From: Streptomyces antibioticus
GTDB taxonomy: Bacteria > Actinomycetota > Actinomycetes > Streptomycetales > Streptomycetaceae
Assembly: GCF_001514065.1 (NCBI RefSeq)
Contig: NZ_KQ948433.1
Span: forward strand, 360,695-424,694
Direction: 5' to 3'
Length of the DNA stretch: 64,000 nucleotides
Shown here: piece by piece, positions 26,842 through 35,164 of the stretch
How positions within the stretch are numbered: the stretch's first letter is position 1
Layout: each line of letters begins with the position of its first letter
Translations under genes and position numbers: made by a program
The notes under the pieces: model-generated
Database searches by the model: none
Told to the model about the DNA's origin: nothing
Seen by the model: the letters and a program-made list of their open reading frames with translations, nothing else

Positions 26842-27147
26842 ATGTCAGTACGTCAAGCCGCTGTCCGCGGCCTCCGTTCGGGTCGGGTTCGCATCGCGCT
26901 GGGCCTCTCGGTCGTGGGCGCCACGCTCGCCCTCGGCGCGGCCGCCTCGGCCCAGGCCACGTCGAGTGCCCCCGCCGAGCCGCAGAAGGCGCACGTGACC
27001 CACACGTCCGGGTCGCAGACGCTCGACGAGAGCTCCGAGACGGACGTCCCCGCGGACGCGAAGCCCGCGCAGACCGCCCCGTCCTGCCCCGGGGGCCTCG
27101 ACGTCTGCGACACGGACGCCGTGCATGGCACGACTGCGGCCCGGTGA
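26842..27147 (+). CDS. small secreted protein
   Basis: 101 residues from the ATG at 26842, preceded by GAGGA at 6 bases. A signal peptide is clear: VRQAAVRGLRSGRVR, a hydrophobic stretch ALGLSVVGATLALG and AASAQA cleavage near residue 35. The mature part is short, Ser/Thr/Ala-rich, with two cysteines (SCPGGLDVCDTD). Another frame just after the stop reads CGPVTLFNIVAR, so a late frameshift may have altered the C-terminus. No known family. Confidence 0.65.
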   Translation: MSVRQAAVRGLRSGRVRIALGLSVVGATLALGAAASAQATSSAPAEPQKAHVTHTSGSQTLDESSETDVPADAKPAQTAPSCPGGLDVCDTDAVHGTTAAR

Positions 27148-27295
27148 CGCTCTTCAACATCGTGGCCCGCTGATCGACGCCAGGTCGTTTGGTGACCCCA
27201 CCTGAATGCACGCTGCATTGCTCAGGCCAGGCAGCACGGTCCGTCCGCCCGGGTCTCCGGGCGGGCGGACCGGTCCCGCAACGTCCAGGAGACCT

Positions 27296-27988
27296 GTGAG
27301 TACAGCGACGATCCCCACCGCCGCAACGCCGGTGACCTGGTGGCGGAGCATGCGCAGTCGGCTGCGCCCCTTGTTCTGCGGGGGAGTGGATCCGATGCGC
27401 CGCCAGCAGGACAGGCGTGCTCTGCGTTCGCCGACGAGTCGTCAGGACGGCGGCGGGAAGCTGCTCAAAGCCGTGTCCGTCAGCGCGGCGACGTCCGGCG
27501 ACGACCACGGCTTCAGCGAGCTCTATCACCATCGCCGGCTGGCACTGGTGCGGCTGGCCCTGCTTCTGGTGGACGACCTTCCCACCGCGGAGGACGTGGT
27601 GCAGGACGCGTTCGCAGCACTCCTGCGCCGCCATGGCGGTCGGCTCGCGGACCTGGACGACCCCGAGGCGTACTTGCGGACTTGTGTGGTCAACGCGTCC
27701 CGCTCGGTTCTGCGTCGGCGCCGTACGGCACGTGCCTACATTCCTGAGCGTGCACGCCATGTCCCGTCCGCCGACAAGAGCGTGCTCCTCGCCGAGACCC
27801 ATCAAGAGGTCATCGACGCATTGCAGCGTCTGACCCGCCGGCAGCGCGAGGTGTTGGTCCTGCGCTACTGGTCGGACCTCACCGAAGCCCAGATCGCCGA
27901 CACCCTCGGAATCTCCCGCGGGACGGTCAAGTCAACTGCCAGCCGGGCCCTGGACGCTCTCGGCAGACAACTGGAGATACCTCGATGA
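27296..27988 (+). CDS. ECF sigma factor, SigE (actinobacterial SigE-family)
   Basis: 230 residues from the GTG at 27296 (AGGAG 5 bases upstream). Region 2 at FSELYHHRRLALVRLALLLVDDLPTAEDVVQDAF and region 4 at LTRRQREVLVLRYWSDLTE followed by the HTH AQIADTLGISRGTVKS. The first 70 residues are an unusual basic extension, so an internal ATG (MRSRL... or MRRQQ...) is also possible. The stop overlaps a 23-codon mini-ORF (ATGA), which in turn overlaps a small membrane-protein gene, so all three are probably coupled. Confidence 0.88.
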   Translation: MSTATIPTAATPVTWWRSMRSRLRPLFCGGVDPMRRQQDRRALRSPTSRQDGGGKLLKAVSVSAATSGDDHGFSELYHHRRLALVRLALLLVDDLPTAEDVVQDAFAALLRRHGGRLADLDDPEAYLRTCVVNASRSVLRRRRTARAYIPERARHVPSADKSVLLAETHQEVIDALQRLTRRQREVLVLRYWSDLTEAQIADTLGISRGTVKSTASRALDALGRQLEIPR

Positions 27989-28056
27989 CCGAGCTCCCCT
28001 CTCAGTCGCGCTCCCGTCCTTCGCCCTGCCGGCGGCTCGCGGGGATCCGGCGATGA
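27985..28056 (+). CDS. 23-residue bridging mini-ORF
   Basis: The ATG at 27985 overlaps the sigma-factor stop (ATGA) and its TGA at 28054-28056 overlaps the ATG of the next gene (ATGA again). Sequence MTELPSQSRSRPSP then a basic tail; no fold expected. It may be a coupling device that carries ribosomes from the sigma gene to the membrane-protein gene, or a frame fragment of that gene's original N-terminus. Confidence 0.4.
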   Translation: MTELPSQSRSRPSPCRRLAGIRR

Positions 28057-28355
28057 GCCGCGGCCGGACCCGCCACGAGGCGATCGAACAACGACTGCGC
28101 GACGCCCTTCAAGCCCGGGCCAACAGCGCCGACTGGGAAGACCTGCGTGCCGCGGCCCTTCCCACCAGGCCCCGGCGGCTCTTGCGTTCCTCTCGCCGGA
28201 CCGTCTTCGTATGGTCCGGCCTGGCCGCCGCCGCTGCCTGCGCACTGCTGCTGCTCGTCCTCACGACCGGCGCCTCGGACGGCCCGGCCCCTCCCGCCGT
28301 GAGCCCGCCCACGTCTCAGGCCCCGGCTTCGCCCGCCACCTCGACGAATCCATGA
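28053..28355 (+). CDS. small single-pass membrane protein, putative sigma-factor partner
   Basis: 100 residues: a basic, helical cytoplasmic part (residues 1-48, RTRHEAIEQRLRDALQARAN), one transmembrane helix about 49-73 (VFVWSGLAAAAACALLLLVL), and a short Pro/Ser/Thr tail outside. SigE-family genes in Streptomyces are commonly followed by a longer membrane protein with the same layout; this one is cut short after the helix and may be truncated. An anti-sigma role is inferred from position only. Confidence 0.6.
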   Translation: MSRGRTRHEAIEQRLRDALQARANSADWEDLRAAALPTRPRRLLRSSRRTVFVWSGLAAAAACALLLLVLTTGASDGPAPPAVSPPTSQAPASPATSTNP

Positions 28356-28378
28356 CCAACCCTGAGACGGTTCGGATT

Positions 28379-28966
28379 TCAGGCCATGGCCAGGACGGCC
28401 GAGACCAGGGACCGCAGGCAGGCGCTCTCGGCTTCCTCGTCCGGCAGGGAGAGGTGCTGCATCGTCAGTCCGTCGAAGCCGGCCAGGAAAAACCTCGCGA
28501 TCGTCTCGGCGGGCTGGCCGAGCTGGTGACCGGTGCGTTCGGCGGCCTGCTCGACCAGCTTCGTCGTCACCGCCAGGACTTCGCTGTAGTGGTTCTGAAG
28601 AGCTTCCTTCAGGTGTGGTGTACGCAGGGCGAACATGCTCAGCTCGGTGAGCAGCTGGTGCGAGGCGGGCTGTTCGAGCACGGTACGCCAGAGTGCCTCG
28701 GCGAGCGTGACGACGGTGTCCTCGAAGCTCGCGTCCGTGGGCGCGGCCTGTGTCACCTGGTCGATGAGGTCGTGCGTGAGCTGTTCCATGACGGCCCGGT
28801 ACAGCTCCTCCTTCGTGCCGAAGGTGTAGTGCACGGTCGCCTGTGCCACGCCGAGCTCGGCGGCGATGGCGCGGGTGCTGCCGGCGGCTACGCCCTCCCT
28901 GGCCATGAGGCCGATGGCCGCCTTGATCAGTTGTGGGCGGCGCTCCGCCGCGGATACATGAGCCAT
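28379..28966 (-). CDS. TetR-family transcriptional regulator of the amine-oxidase locus
   Basis: 195 residues. HTH at residues about 12-52 (AAIGLMAREGVAAGSTRAIAAELGVAQATVHYTFGTKEEL), ligand domain after that. Translated away from, and 140 bases downstream of, the SRPBCC gene on the same strand. A palindrome TTCGAC-N7-GTCGAA lies 13 bases before its ATG, a typical autoregulatory operator. Probably controls the SRPBCC/amine-oxidase genes. Confidence 0.88.
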   Translation of the reverse strand: MAHVSAAERRPQLIKAAIGLMAREGVAAGSTRAIAAELGVAQATVHYTFGTKEELYRAVMEQLTHDLIDQVTQAAPTDASFEDTVVTLAEALWRTVLEQPASHQLLTELSMFALRTPHLKEALQNHYSEVLAVTTKLVEQAAERTGHQLGQPAETIARFFLAGFDGLTMQHLSLPDEEAESACLRSLVSAVLAMA

Positions 28967-28978
28967 GACGCGATCCTA

Positions 28979-29012
28979 TTCGACTCAGTCTGTCGAACAG
29001 GTCGCTCGACAA
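28979..29012. promoter_or_regulatory. overlapping palindromes, probable TetR operator
   Basis: TTCGAC (28979-28984) and GTCGAA (28992-28997) flank a 7-base spacer; TGTCGA (28991-28996) pairs again with TCGACA (29006-29011). Both lie directly upstream of the TetR ATG at 28966. Confidence 0.6.
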
Positions 29013-29107
29013 ATCAGCGGTACATGATGACGGCCCCTCCTGGGCCGGCGGCCGGTCGGACGGCCCGCCCGTCCGACCAGTCGCCCGCCCAGGAGCATCG
29101 CCGCCTG

Positions 29108-29593
29108 TCAGAGAGCGGTCCTCGACGCCTCGGAACGGAGCAGGGCGTTGAGGTTGGCCATGGAGGTGCGCATGCCGGCGCGCATCGCGGGCTGCTGTAT
29201 GGAGTCGAGGAGCAGGCCCAGCGGGCCGAGGCCGATGGTGTACTCGACCTGGTAGAGCATCTCCGTCGCCTCCCGGCCGTCGGCGCTCTGGACCGGGCGG
29301 AACTCGAAGATGTTGGTGACGTCCTGGAGCGGGGTGAATCCGGTGCCGGTGTCGACGCGGCGCTTGAAGGGCTCGATCTCCTTGACGGTCCAGACCGAGG
29401 CGGTCTTGAGCGGGCCGAGGGTGCGGTTGCGCTCGGAGTAGGTCTTGCCGACGGTGGCGACGCCGTGGTGGTCGGTGACCTCGATGGCCCCGGCGACCCA
29501 CTCGGCGTACCGGTCGGTGCGGGAGATGACGTCCCAGACCCGCCCGAGGGGGGCGTCGATGACGGCGGTCTCGGCGACGACGTAACGGTTCAT
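29108..29593 (-). CDS. SRPBCC-family polyketide cyclase/lipid-binding-like protein
   Basis: 161 residues from the ATG at 29593. START/Bet v1-like fold: the opening YVVAETAVIDAPLGRVWDVISRTDRYAEW and FEFRPV, then a C-terminal helix TSMANLNALLR, are standard for the family, which binds hydrophobic ligands in a deep cavity. It begins 42 bases after the stop of the amine oxidase and is probably cotranscribed with it. Ligand unknown. Confidence 0.88.
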   Translation of the reverse strand: MNRYVVAETAVIDAPLGRVWDVISRTDRYAEWVAGAIEVTDHHGVATVGKTYSERNRTLGPLKTASVWTVKEIEPFKRRVDTGTGFTPLQDVTNIFEFRPVQSADGREATEMLYQVEYTIGLGPLGLLLDSIQQPAMRAGMRTSMANLNALLRSEASRTAL

Positions 29594-29634
29594 GGCAGCG
29601 ATCCCTTGCTTGTCGTACTTCTTGCTTCTTGCGC

Positions 29635-31047
29635 TCAGTTCTGGTGGAGGAGTTCGGTGGCGGTGTGGCGGCCGGAGCGGACCGCGCCGTCCATGTAGCC
29701 GTTCCAGTACGGGGAGAACTCGGCGCCGGCCCAGTGCACGCGGCCGTGGGGGCGGCCCATCCACTGGCCGAAGTCGGTGAGCACGCCGGGGGCGGCGACG
29801 GAGGTGGGGCCGCCCTGGGTCCACTGCTCGGCGGTCCAGTCCTGCTCGACGTAGTCGACGGTGTCGAAGGCGCGGTCCCCGACGACCTGGGCGAAGCAGC
29901 GCAGCACGGCGCCTCGGCGCTCGGCGGCCGGGCGGTGGGCCCACTTGCGCCATTCCTTGCCGCCGAGGAAGCCCATCAGGACGCCCGGTCCGCCGTCGGG
30001 CGGGGTGTTGTCGAACATCTCGCGGATGGGGGAGCCGCCGCGCAGCAGACCCATGCCGGAGAGCCCGTCCTGCCGCCAGAACGGCTTGTCGTAGACGGCG
30101 ACACACTTCATGAGGGTGCCGAACGGCAGCCGCTGGAAGAGCTGGTCCTGCTGGGCCGGCAGCAGCGGGTCCCACACGATCCGCGAGGCCACCAGCGGCG
30201 GTACGGCCACGATCACCCGGTCGGCCCGCCAGTCACCGGCGTCGGAGACCACGGTGACACCGGTGGAGTCCTGGCTGACGCGTCGCACCGGCGCCGACAG
30301 GTGGACGCGGCCGTCGAGTTCTTCGGCGAGGCGCTGGGCGACGAGCTGTGAGCCGCCGACGAAACGGCTGTCCTGGGCGCCTCCGGTGGTGCCGGTGCCG
30401 CGCTCCATGGTGCCGGGGTTGGCCTCGTTGCCGAACGTCGAGACGTACCAGAGGCTGAACAGGGCGGAGGCGTCGCGGGCCTCGCCGCCGTAGGCGGAGT
30501 TCAGGAACAGGTTGATCATGTCGACGGCGTCGCCGGTGATCTCGGCCTTGCGCAGCCAGGTCTCGTAGGTCATCCCGTCCAGTTCACGGGCGTTCGGGGT
30601 CTTCCAGGGGGCGGCCGGGTCCACCTTGGCCGCCGCATGGCCGACGCGGGCCAGGGCGATCCCCATGTCCGGCAGCGCGAACAGGTCCGGAGGGGTGTCC
30701 CCCGTGAACCGCTTGGCCTTGCCGTCGTGCACGTAGACGGTCTCGCCGGGGACGGCGGCCTGGTAGGTGGCCACACCTACCTCCTTGGCCAGCGCCAGGA
30801 TGTGGTCCTGGGTGGGGCCCACGAACTGCCCGCCGATCTCGGTCACTTGACCGTCGCCGAGGTCGTGGTTGAGCAGCCGGCCGCCGACCCGGTCACGGGC
30901 CTCCAGTACGGCCACCGACTTGCCCGCCGCGACGAGCTCCCGTGCCGCGGTCAGACCGGCCAGCCCGGCACCGATCACCACCACATCCGCCCTGCGGGCG
31001 TGGCGCGCCGTGGCGATGTCCGTGTCCGTGTTCTGCGTGCTGCTCAT
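29635..31047 (-). CDS. flavin monoamine oxidase family protein
   Basis: 470 residues from the ATG at 31047 (AAGGAG 5 bases upstream). N-terminal FAD-binding Rossmann motif VVVIGAGLAGLTAARELV (residues 22-39) with EARDRVGGR (49-57), and a C-terminal HWAGAEFSPYWNGYMDGAV flavin/substrate motif, as in putrescine oxidase/MAO-like enzymes. No secretion signal. Oxidative deamination of an amine is likely. Shares a promoter region with the divergent MMPL transporter. Confidence 0.93.
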   Translation of the reverse strand: MSSTQNTDTDIATARHARRADVVVIGAGLAGLTAARELVAAGKSVAVLEARDRVGGRLLNHDLGDGQVTEIGGQFVGPTQDHILALAKEVGVATYQAAVPGETVYVHDGKAKRFTGDTPPDLFALPDMGIALARVGHAAAKVDPAAPWKTPNARELDGMTYETWLRKAEITGDAVDMINLFLNSAYGGEARDASALFSLWYVSTFGNEANPGTMERGTGTTGGAQDSRFVGGSQLVAQRLAEELDGRVHLSAPVRRVSQDSTGVTVVSDAGDWRADRVIVAVPPLVASRIVWDPLLPAQQDQLFQRLPFGTLMKCVAVYDKPFWRQDGLSGMGLLRGGSPIREMFDNTPPDGGPGVLMGFLGGKEWRKWAHRPAAERRGAVLRCFAQVVGDRAFDTVDYVEQDWTAEQWTQGGPTSVAAPGVLTDFGQWMGRPHGRVHWAGAEFSPYWNGYMDGAVRSGRHTATELLHQN

Positions 31048-31336
31048 GATCACTCCTTGGGGGCGGTGTGCTCCGGTGGCCATCACCATACAGACGACAT
31101 GGTCGACTGACAATGTCGTAAGTTCAAGTTGAGTGATTAGGTCACCCGACTTGAGCAAGTGATAAAGTCGGTGCTCGAAGCAGCTGGGATGCCGCCCACG
31201 GCATCGGCATGCCTCATGCCCGTGGCCGCGCGACGGCGCGGGCCGTCCCGCCCCCGCCGTTCGTCCCGCGCCCGCGCCGAGACGTCCGGGATACCCCTTA
31301 CCGACTGAAATCCCTTACCGACCTTGGGAGTTCGCC
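31048..31336. promoter_or_regulatory. divergent promoter region, amine oxidase / MMPL transporter
   Basis: AT-richer patch at 31085-31175 with two copies of AGTGATWARGTC (AGTGATTAGGTC near 31132 and AGTGATAAAGTC near 31159) and several CAAGT/ACTTG half-sites. Suits control of both genes by one regulator; the TetR protein at 28379 is one candidate, although the sequence differs from its own proposed operator. Confidence 0.4.
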
Positions 31337-33535
31337 ATGGCAGTCCTGCTCCATCGCCTGGGCCGCAGCGCCTACCGCCATCGCAAGCTGGTGCTCGGTA
31401 TCTGGCTCGTGGTCCTGGCCGCGCTCATCACGTGCGCCGGCCTTTTCGGCGGCAAGCTCGACGACCGCTTCACCGTGCCGGGCACCGAGTCGCAGCGCGC
31501 CCTGGACACGCTCGGCAAGACGCTGCCCGAAGCCTCCGGAGCCGGCGCCCAGATCGTCTTCACCGCACCCAAGGGCCACCACGTCACCGAGGCCCCCTAC
31601 ACCGCGGCCATCGCCAAAACCGAGAAGGCAGCCGCGAAAGCACCCCAGGTCAAGGCCGTCATGGGCCCGAGCCGGTCCGGGGCGGTCTCTGCCGACCGGA
31701 GCACGGCGATCGTGCAGGTGCAGTACTCAGTCCAGCGGGCCGAGGTACGCCCCTCATCCCTGCACGTGATCGAACAGGCGGCCGACACGGCCGAGAAGAG
31801 CGGGCTCAAGACCTCGGTCGGCGGCAGCGCCTACGGCAGCAACGGCGTGCACATAGGCCCGTCCGAGATCATCGGCGTCGCCGTAGCCGTACTCGTCCTC
31901 GTCGTCACCTTCGGCTCCCTCCTCGCCGCAGGCATGTCACTGCTGCCCGCCCTGCTCGGCGTGGCCGTGGGACTCGCCGGACTGCTCGCCCTCACCCCGG
32001 TATTCAGCATCTCCTCCACCGCCATCACCCTCGCCCTCATGCTGGGGCTGGCCGTGGGCATCGACTACAGCCTCTTCATCCTGACCCGCCACCGCCAACA
32101 ACTCGCCCGCGGAACCGACCCGCAGGAGTCCATCGCACTGGCCAACGGCACCGCCGGCAGCGCAGTCGTCTTCGCCGGCAGCACCGTCATCATCGCCCTG
32201 GCCGCCCTCACCGTCATCGGCATCCCGTTCCTGACCGTGATGGGCCTCGGCGCCGCCGGAGCCGTCCTCGTCGCGGTCCTGGCCGCGATCACCCTGCTCC
32301 CGGCCCTCGCCGGATTCGCCGGCACCCGCTTGACCCCGAAGCCGGGCAGCAAGGAGGCCCAGCGGGCCACCGACCCCGACGGATCCGCAGGCCGGACGAC
32401 CCTGGGCGCCCGCTGGGTGAAGACCGTCGTCGCCAAGCCCCTGCTCACCGTCCTCGCCGTCGCCGGCATCCTCGTCGCACTGGCACTCCCCGCAACGGAC
32501 CTGCGCCTCGCCCTGCCGGACAACGGCTCGGCCCCGGTCACCTCCACCGAACGCAAGGCGTACGACACCGTCAACGACAAGTTCGGCCCCGGCTTCAACG
32601 GCCCACTCCTCGTCCTGACCGAAACCGACAAGGGATCGGGCACGCACGCAGGAGCTCAAGCCGCGCAGAAGCTCCGCGCCCTCGAGGGAGTCAAGACAGT
32701 CCTGCCCCCCACCCCCACCCACGACCCCACCCAGACCGTCATCCAGGTCATCCCGAAGACCGGCCCCGACACCACCCGCACCGGCCAACTCGTCCGCGAC
32801 ATCCGCGCCACCGCCCCGGACATCCACAAGACCACCGGAGCAACGATCGCCGTCACCGGCACCACCGCCGTCAACATCGACGTCTCCAACCGCCTCAGCG
32901 ACTCCCTGCTGCCGTTCATCGCGATCGTCGTCGGCCTCAGCCTGATCCTGCTGACCATGGTCTTCCGCTCACTGATCGTCCCCCTCAAGGCCGCCGTCGG
33001 ATTCCTGCTGTCGGTCGCGGCCTCACTCGGCCTGGTCGTCGCCCTGTTCCAATGGGGCTGGCTCGCGGACACCCTCGGCCTCGCCCACACCGGCCCCGTC
33101 GTCAGCTTCCTGCCGATCATCCTGATCGGCGTACTCTTCGGACTCGCCATGGACTACGAGGTGTTCCTCGTCTCCGGAATGCGCGAGGAGTGGGTCCACA
33201 CCGGCGCGGCCCGCAGGTCGGTGACCGACGGCGCACGGCACAGCGTCCGAGTCGTCACCGCGGCCGCCCTGATCATGTTCACCGTCTTCGCCGGCTTCTT
33301 CCCCCTCGACGACGCCCTGATCAAGCCCATCGCCTTCGCACTCGCGGTCGGCGTCGCCATCGACGCCTTCGCCGTCCGCCTGACCCTCGTCCCGGCAGTC
33401 CTCGCCCTCGCCGGACGGCACGCCTGGTGGCTCCCCACCTGGCTCGACCGCGCCCTGCCCGACCTCGACGTAGAAGGCACACGCCTCCAGAAGACCCCGC
33501 AGGCACAGAACAAGGAGCCCGAGCGAGTCTCCTGA
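31337..33535 (+). CDS. MMPL-family (RND superfamily) transporter
   Basis: 732 residues, two repeats of one membrane helix, an outer loop and five to six helices. Typical MmpL signatures: GGKLDDRFTVPGTESQRALD near the N-terminus, GIDYSLFILTRHR in helix 4-5 region, and GLAMDYEVFLVSGMREEW in the second half, including the proton-relay aspartates/tyrosines. Actinobacterial MMPL proteins export lipids, drugs or siderophore-like compounds with proton motive force. ATG at 31337 with GGGAG. Divergent from the amine oxidase. Confidence 0.95.
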   Translation: MAVLLHRLGRSAYRHRKLVLGIWLVVLAALITCAGLFGGKLDDRFTVPGTESQRALDTLGKTLPEASGAGAQIVFTAPKGHHVTEAPYTAAIAKTEKAAAKAPQVKAVMGPSRSGAVSADRSTAIVQVQYSVQRAEVRPSSLHVIEQAADTAEKSGLKTSVGGSAYGSNGVHIGPSEIIGVAVAVLVLVVTFGSLLAAGMSLLPALLGVAVGLAGLLALTPVFSISSTAITLALMLGLAVGIDYSLFILTRHRQQLARGTDPQESIALANGTAGSAVVFAGSTVIIALAALTVIGIPFLTVMGLGAAGAVLVAVLAAITLLPALAGFAGTRLTPKPGSKEAQRATDPDGSAGRTTLGARWVKTVVAKPLLTVLAVAGILVALALPATDLRLALPDNGSAPVTSTERKAYDTVNDKFGPGFNGPLLVLTETDKGSGTHAGAQAAQKLRALEGVKTVLPPTPTHDPTQTVIQVIPKTGPDTTRTGQLVRDIRATAPDIHKTTGATIAVTGTTAVNIDVSNRLSDSLLPFIAIVVGLSLILLTMVFRSLIVPLKAAVGFLLSVAASLGLVVALFQWGWLADTLGLAHTGPVVSFLPIILIGVLFGLAMDYEVFLVSGMREEWVHTGAARRSVTDGARHSVRVVTAAALIMFTVFAGFFPLDDALIKPIAFALAVGVAIDAFAVRLTLVPAVLALAGRHAWWLPTWLDRALPDLDVEGTRLQKTPQAQNKEPERVS

Positions 33536-33572
33536 ACTGGCTGCACGCTCGGCGGACCCGCGACCGACAGTG

Positions 33573-33610
33573 GCCCTGGGGCGGAGGAAGCGCCACCTCC
33601 GAGCCAGGGC
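33573..33610 (+). terminator. 15-bp hairpin after the MMPL gene
   Basis: Arms 33573-33587 and 33596-33610 pair over 13 of 15 positions, loop of 8, 38 bases past the MMPL stop. Confidence 0.7.
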
Positions 33611-33864
33611 CTCGTCTTTGCTGGGGTGCAGTCCCCCCAAGGCCTTCCGATCACGGGGTGAGGCAGGCGTTGTCCAGCGTCACCTGCCCGGCGCCGAGTG
33701 CGAAGTCCGCGCCGCCCGCGCTGTCGGCTCGCCCGCGCTCTCTGCTCTCCCCGCTGCGAATCCAGCAGTCCAGCGCGCCCTGACCCCGATCACCGATTCC
33801 CCGCGTCTCCCACCGTCCCGCCGGGCATGATGTCCTGCGCCCCCGCCCTCCTCGTCCAGCGCAC

Positions 33865-34241
33865 GACAAGCTCAACAACACCTGGTGGGGCCCGGGGGCC
33901 AACCAGTCTGGCGCGGGGGAGTGGATCGAGACCCGCTTCGACCAGCCCGACTCCTCGACATCATCGTCACCCCAGGCGTCTCCACACACGCCGACCAGCT
34001 CTCCGAGTCGGCCCTCCCGCGACGCGTCGAGGCCGTGATCACCACCGCGGACGGCAAGAAGGAATCCCGCTTCCTCCCCCTCGACCAGGCCGCGGGAGGC
34101 CAGCGCCGCGCGTTCCGTGCCGGCGAGGTCACCGCCGTACGCCTCATCGTCCGCTCGTCCTACGCCGCCTCCGCCGGCAAGCAGGTCGCCATCGCTGAGA
34201 TCGGATTCTTCGGCCCGTCGAACAGCGCCAGAAACCAGTGA
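33865..34241 (+). pseudogene. decayed NADase-type glycan-binding (discoidin-like) domain
   Basis: Frame 1 from 33865 reads DKLNNTWWGPGANQSGAGEW and ends with TRFDQP at about 33950. The homologous sequence then continues in another frame (RLLDIIVTPGVSTHADQLSE, RFLPLDQAAGGQRRAFRAGE, KQVAIAEIGFFGPS) to a stop at 34241. This is the C-terminal galactose-binding-like domain of a family of Streptomyces zinc-ribbon proteins. The N-terminal two thirds are absent and a frameshift lies near 33948-33955, so it is a remnant. Confidence 0.75.
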
Positions 34242-34362
34242 AGCCGGACTCGGGATGCGCCCCAACTGGGTACTCGGCAACGGCGATTGAGTACGCGCAC
34301 TCAGGCCGGGGACCCGCGGCGGACCCGAGGATGAAGCCATACCCAGACACGAGGAGCCAGCA

Positions 34363-35049
34363 ATGTCCGCCATCCACCCGACCGTCAGCCCGGCGCAGGA
34401 CGCACGGCCGGCCACCCCGCAAGCCGCAAGCGGCCGCCGGCTGCCCGCCGTTCTCGCGGTGGCCGTCGCCGCGGCGCTCGTGGCGTCGGCGTTCGATGCC
34501 AAGGACCCGACCACCTGGGTGCTGGAGACGGTCTGGGTGATGGTGGGCCTGCCCCTGGCGGTCCTGCTGCGTCGACGCTTCCCGCTGAGCGGCCTGCTGT
34601 GCGTTCTGCTGGCCGCGCACGCGCTGGTCCTGATCGTCGGCGGGCACTACACCTACGCGGAGGTCCCGGCCGGAGACTGGGTCCGCGACTGGTTCGGCCT
34701 GGAGCGCAACCCCTACGACCGCTTCGGCCACCTCATGCAGGGCTTCGTCCCGGCGATCCTGGTCCGCGAACTCCTCGTCCGCACCTCGCCGTTGCGCGGC
34801 AGCCGCTGGCTGGCTCCGTTGACCGTCTGCGCCTGCCTCGCCTTCAGCGCGGTCTTCGAGATGCTGGAGTGGGCGGCGGCCGTGACCGGCGGACAGGCCG
34901 CCGACGCCTTCCTGGCCACCCAGGGCGACGTCTGGGACACCCAGTGGGACATGTTCTGCGCGCTGATCGGCGCGACCTGCTCACTGCTGCTCCTCAGCCG
35001 CCTGCACGACCGCAGCCTCACCCGCCTGACGCTTCCCGTGAAGGACTGA
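34363..35049 (+). CDS. YjdF/DUF2238-family membrane protein
   Basis: 228 residues with six predicted membrane helices. The conserved DUF2238 pattern is present: GGHYTYAEVP, NPYDRFGHLMQGFVPAIL, FEMLEWAAAV and QGDVWDTQWDMFCALIGA. The family has no assigned biochemical role; the His/Glu/Asp residues in the membrane suggest metal or proton handling. ATG at 34363; followed by a strong terminator. Confidence 0.9.
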   Translation: MSAIHPTVSPAQDARPATPQAASGRRLPAVLAVAVAAALVASAFDAKDPTTWVLETVWVMVGLPLAVLLRRRFPLSGLLCVLLAAHALVLIVGGHYTYAEVPAGDWVRDWFGLERNPYDRFGHLMQGFVPAILVRELLVRTSPLRGSRWLAPLTVCACLAFSAVFEMLEWAAAVTGGQAADAFLATQGDVWDTQWDMFCALIGATCSLLLLSRLHDRSLTRLTLPVKD

Positions 35050-35104
35050 ACCGCTCGGCGGTGTCGTGCGCAGGCCTTCGAGGAGGGCGGTGAGGCAGCG
35101 GTGT

Positions 35105-35150
35105 GCGGCATCGCCCACACCGTGAGCGTCCACGGCGTGGGCGATGCCGC
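35105..35150. terminator. 20-bp hairpin between convergent genes
   Basis: Arms 35105-35124 and 35131-35150 pair with a single G-T position and a 6-base loop. Serves the YjdF gene (plus) and the DUF418 gene (minus). Confidence 0.85.
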
Positions 35151-35164
35151 ACATGAGCGGGACG

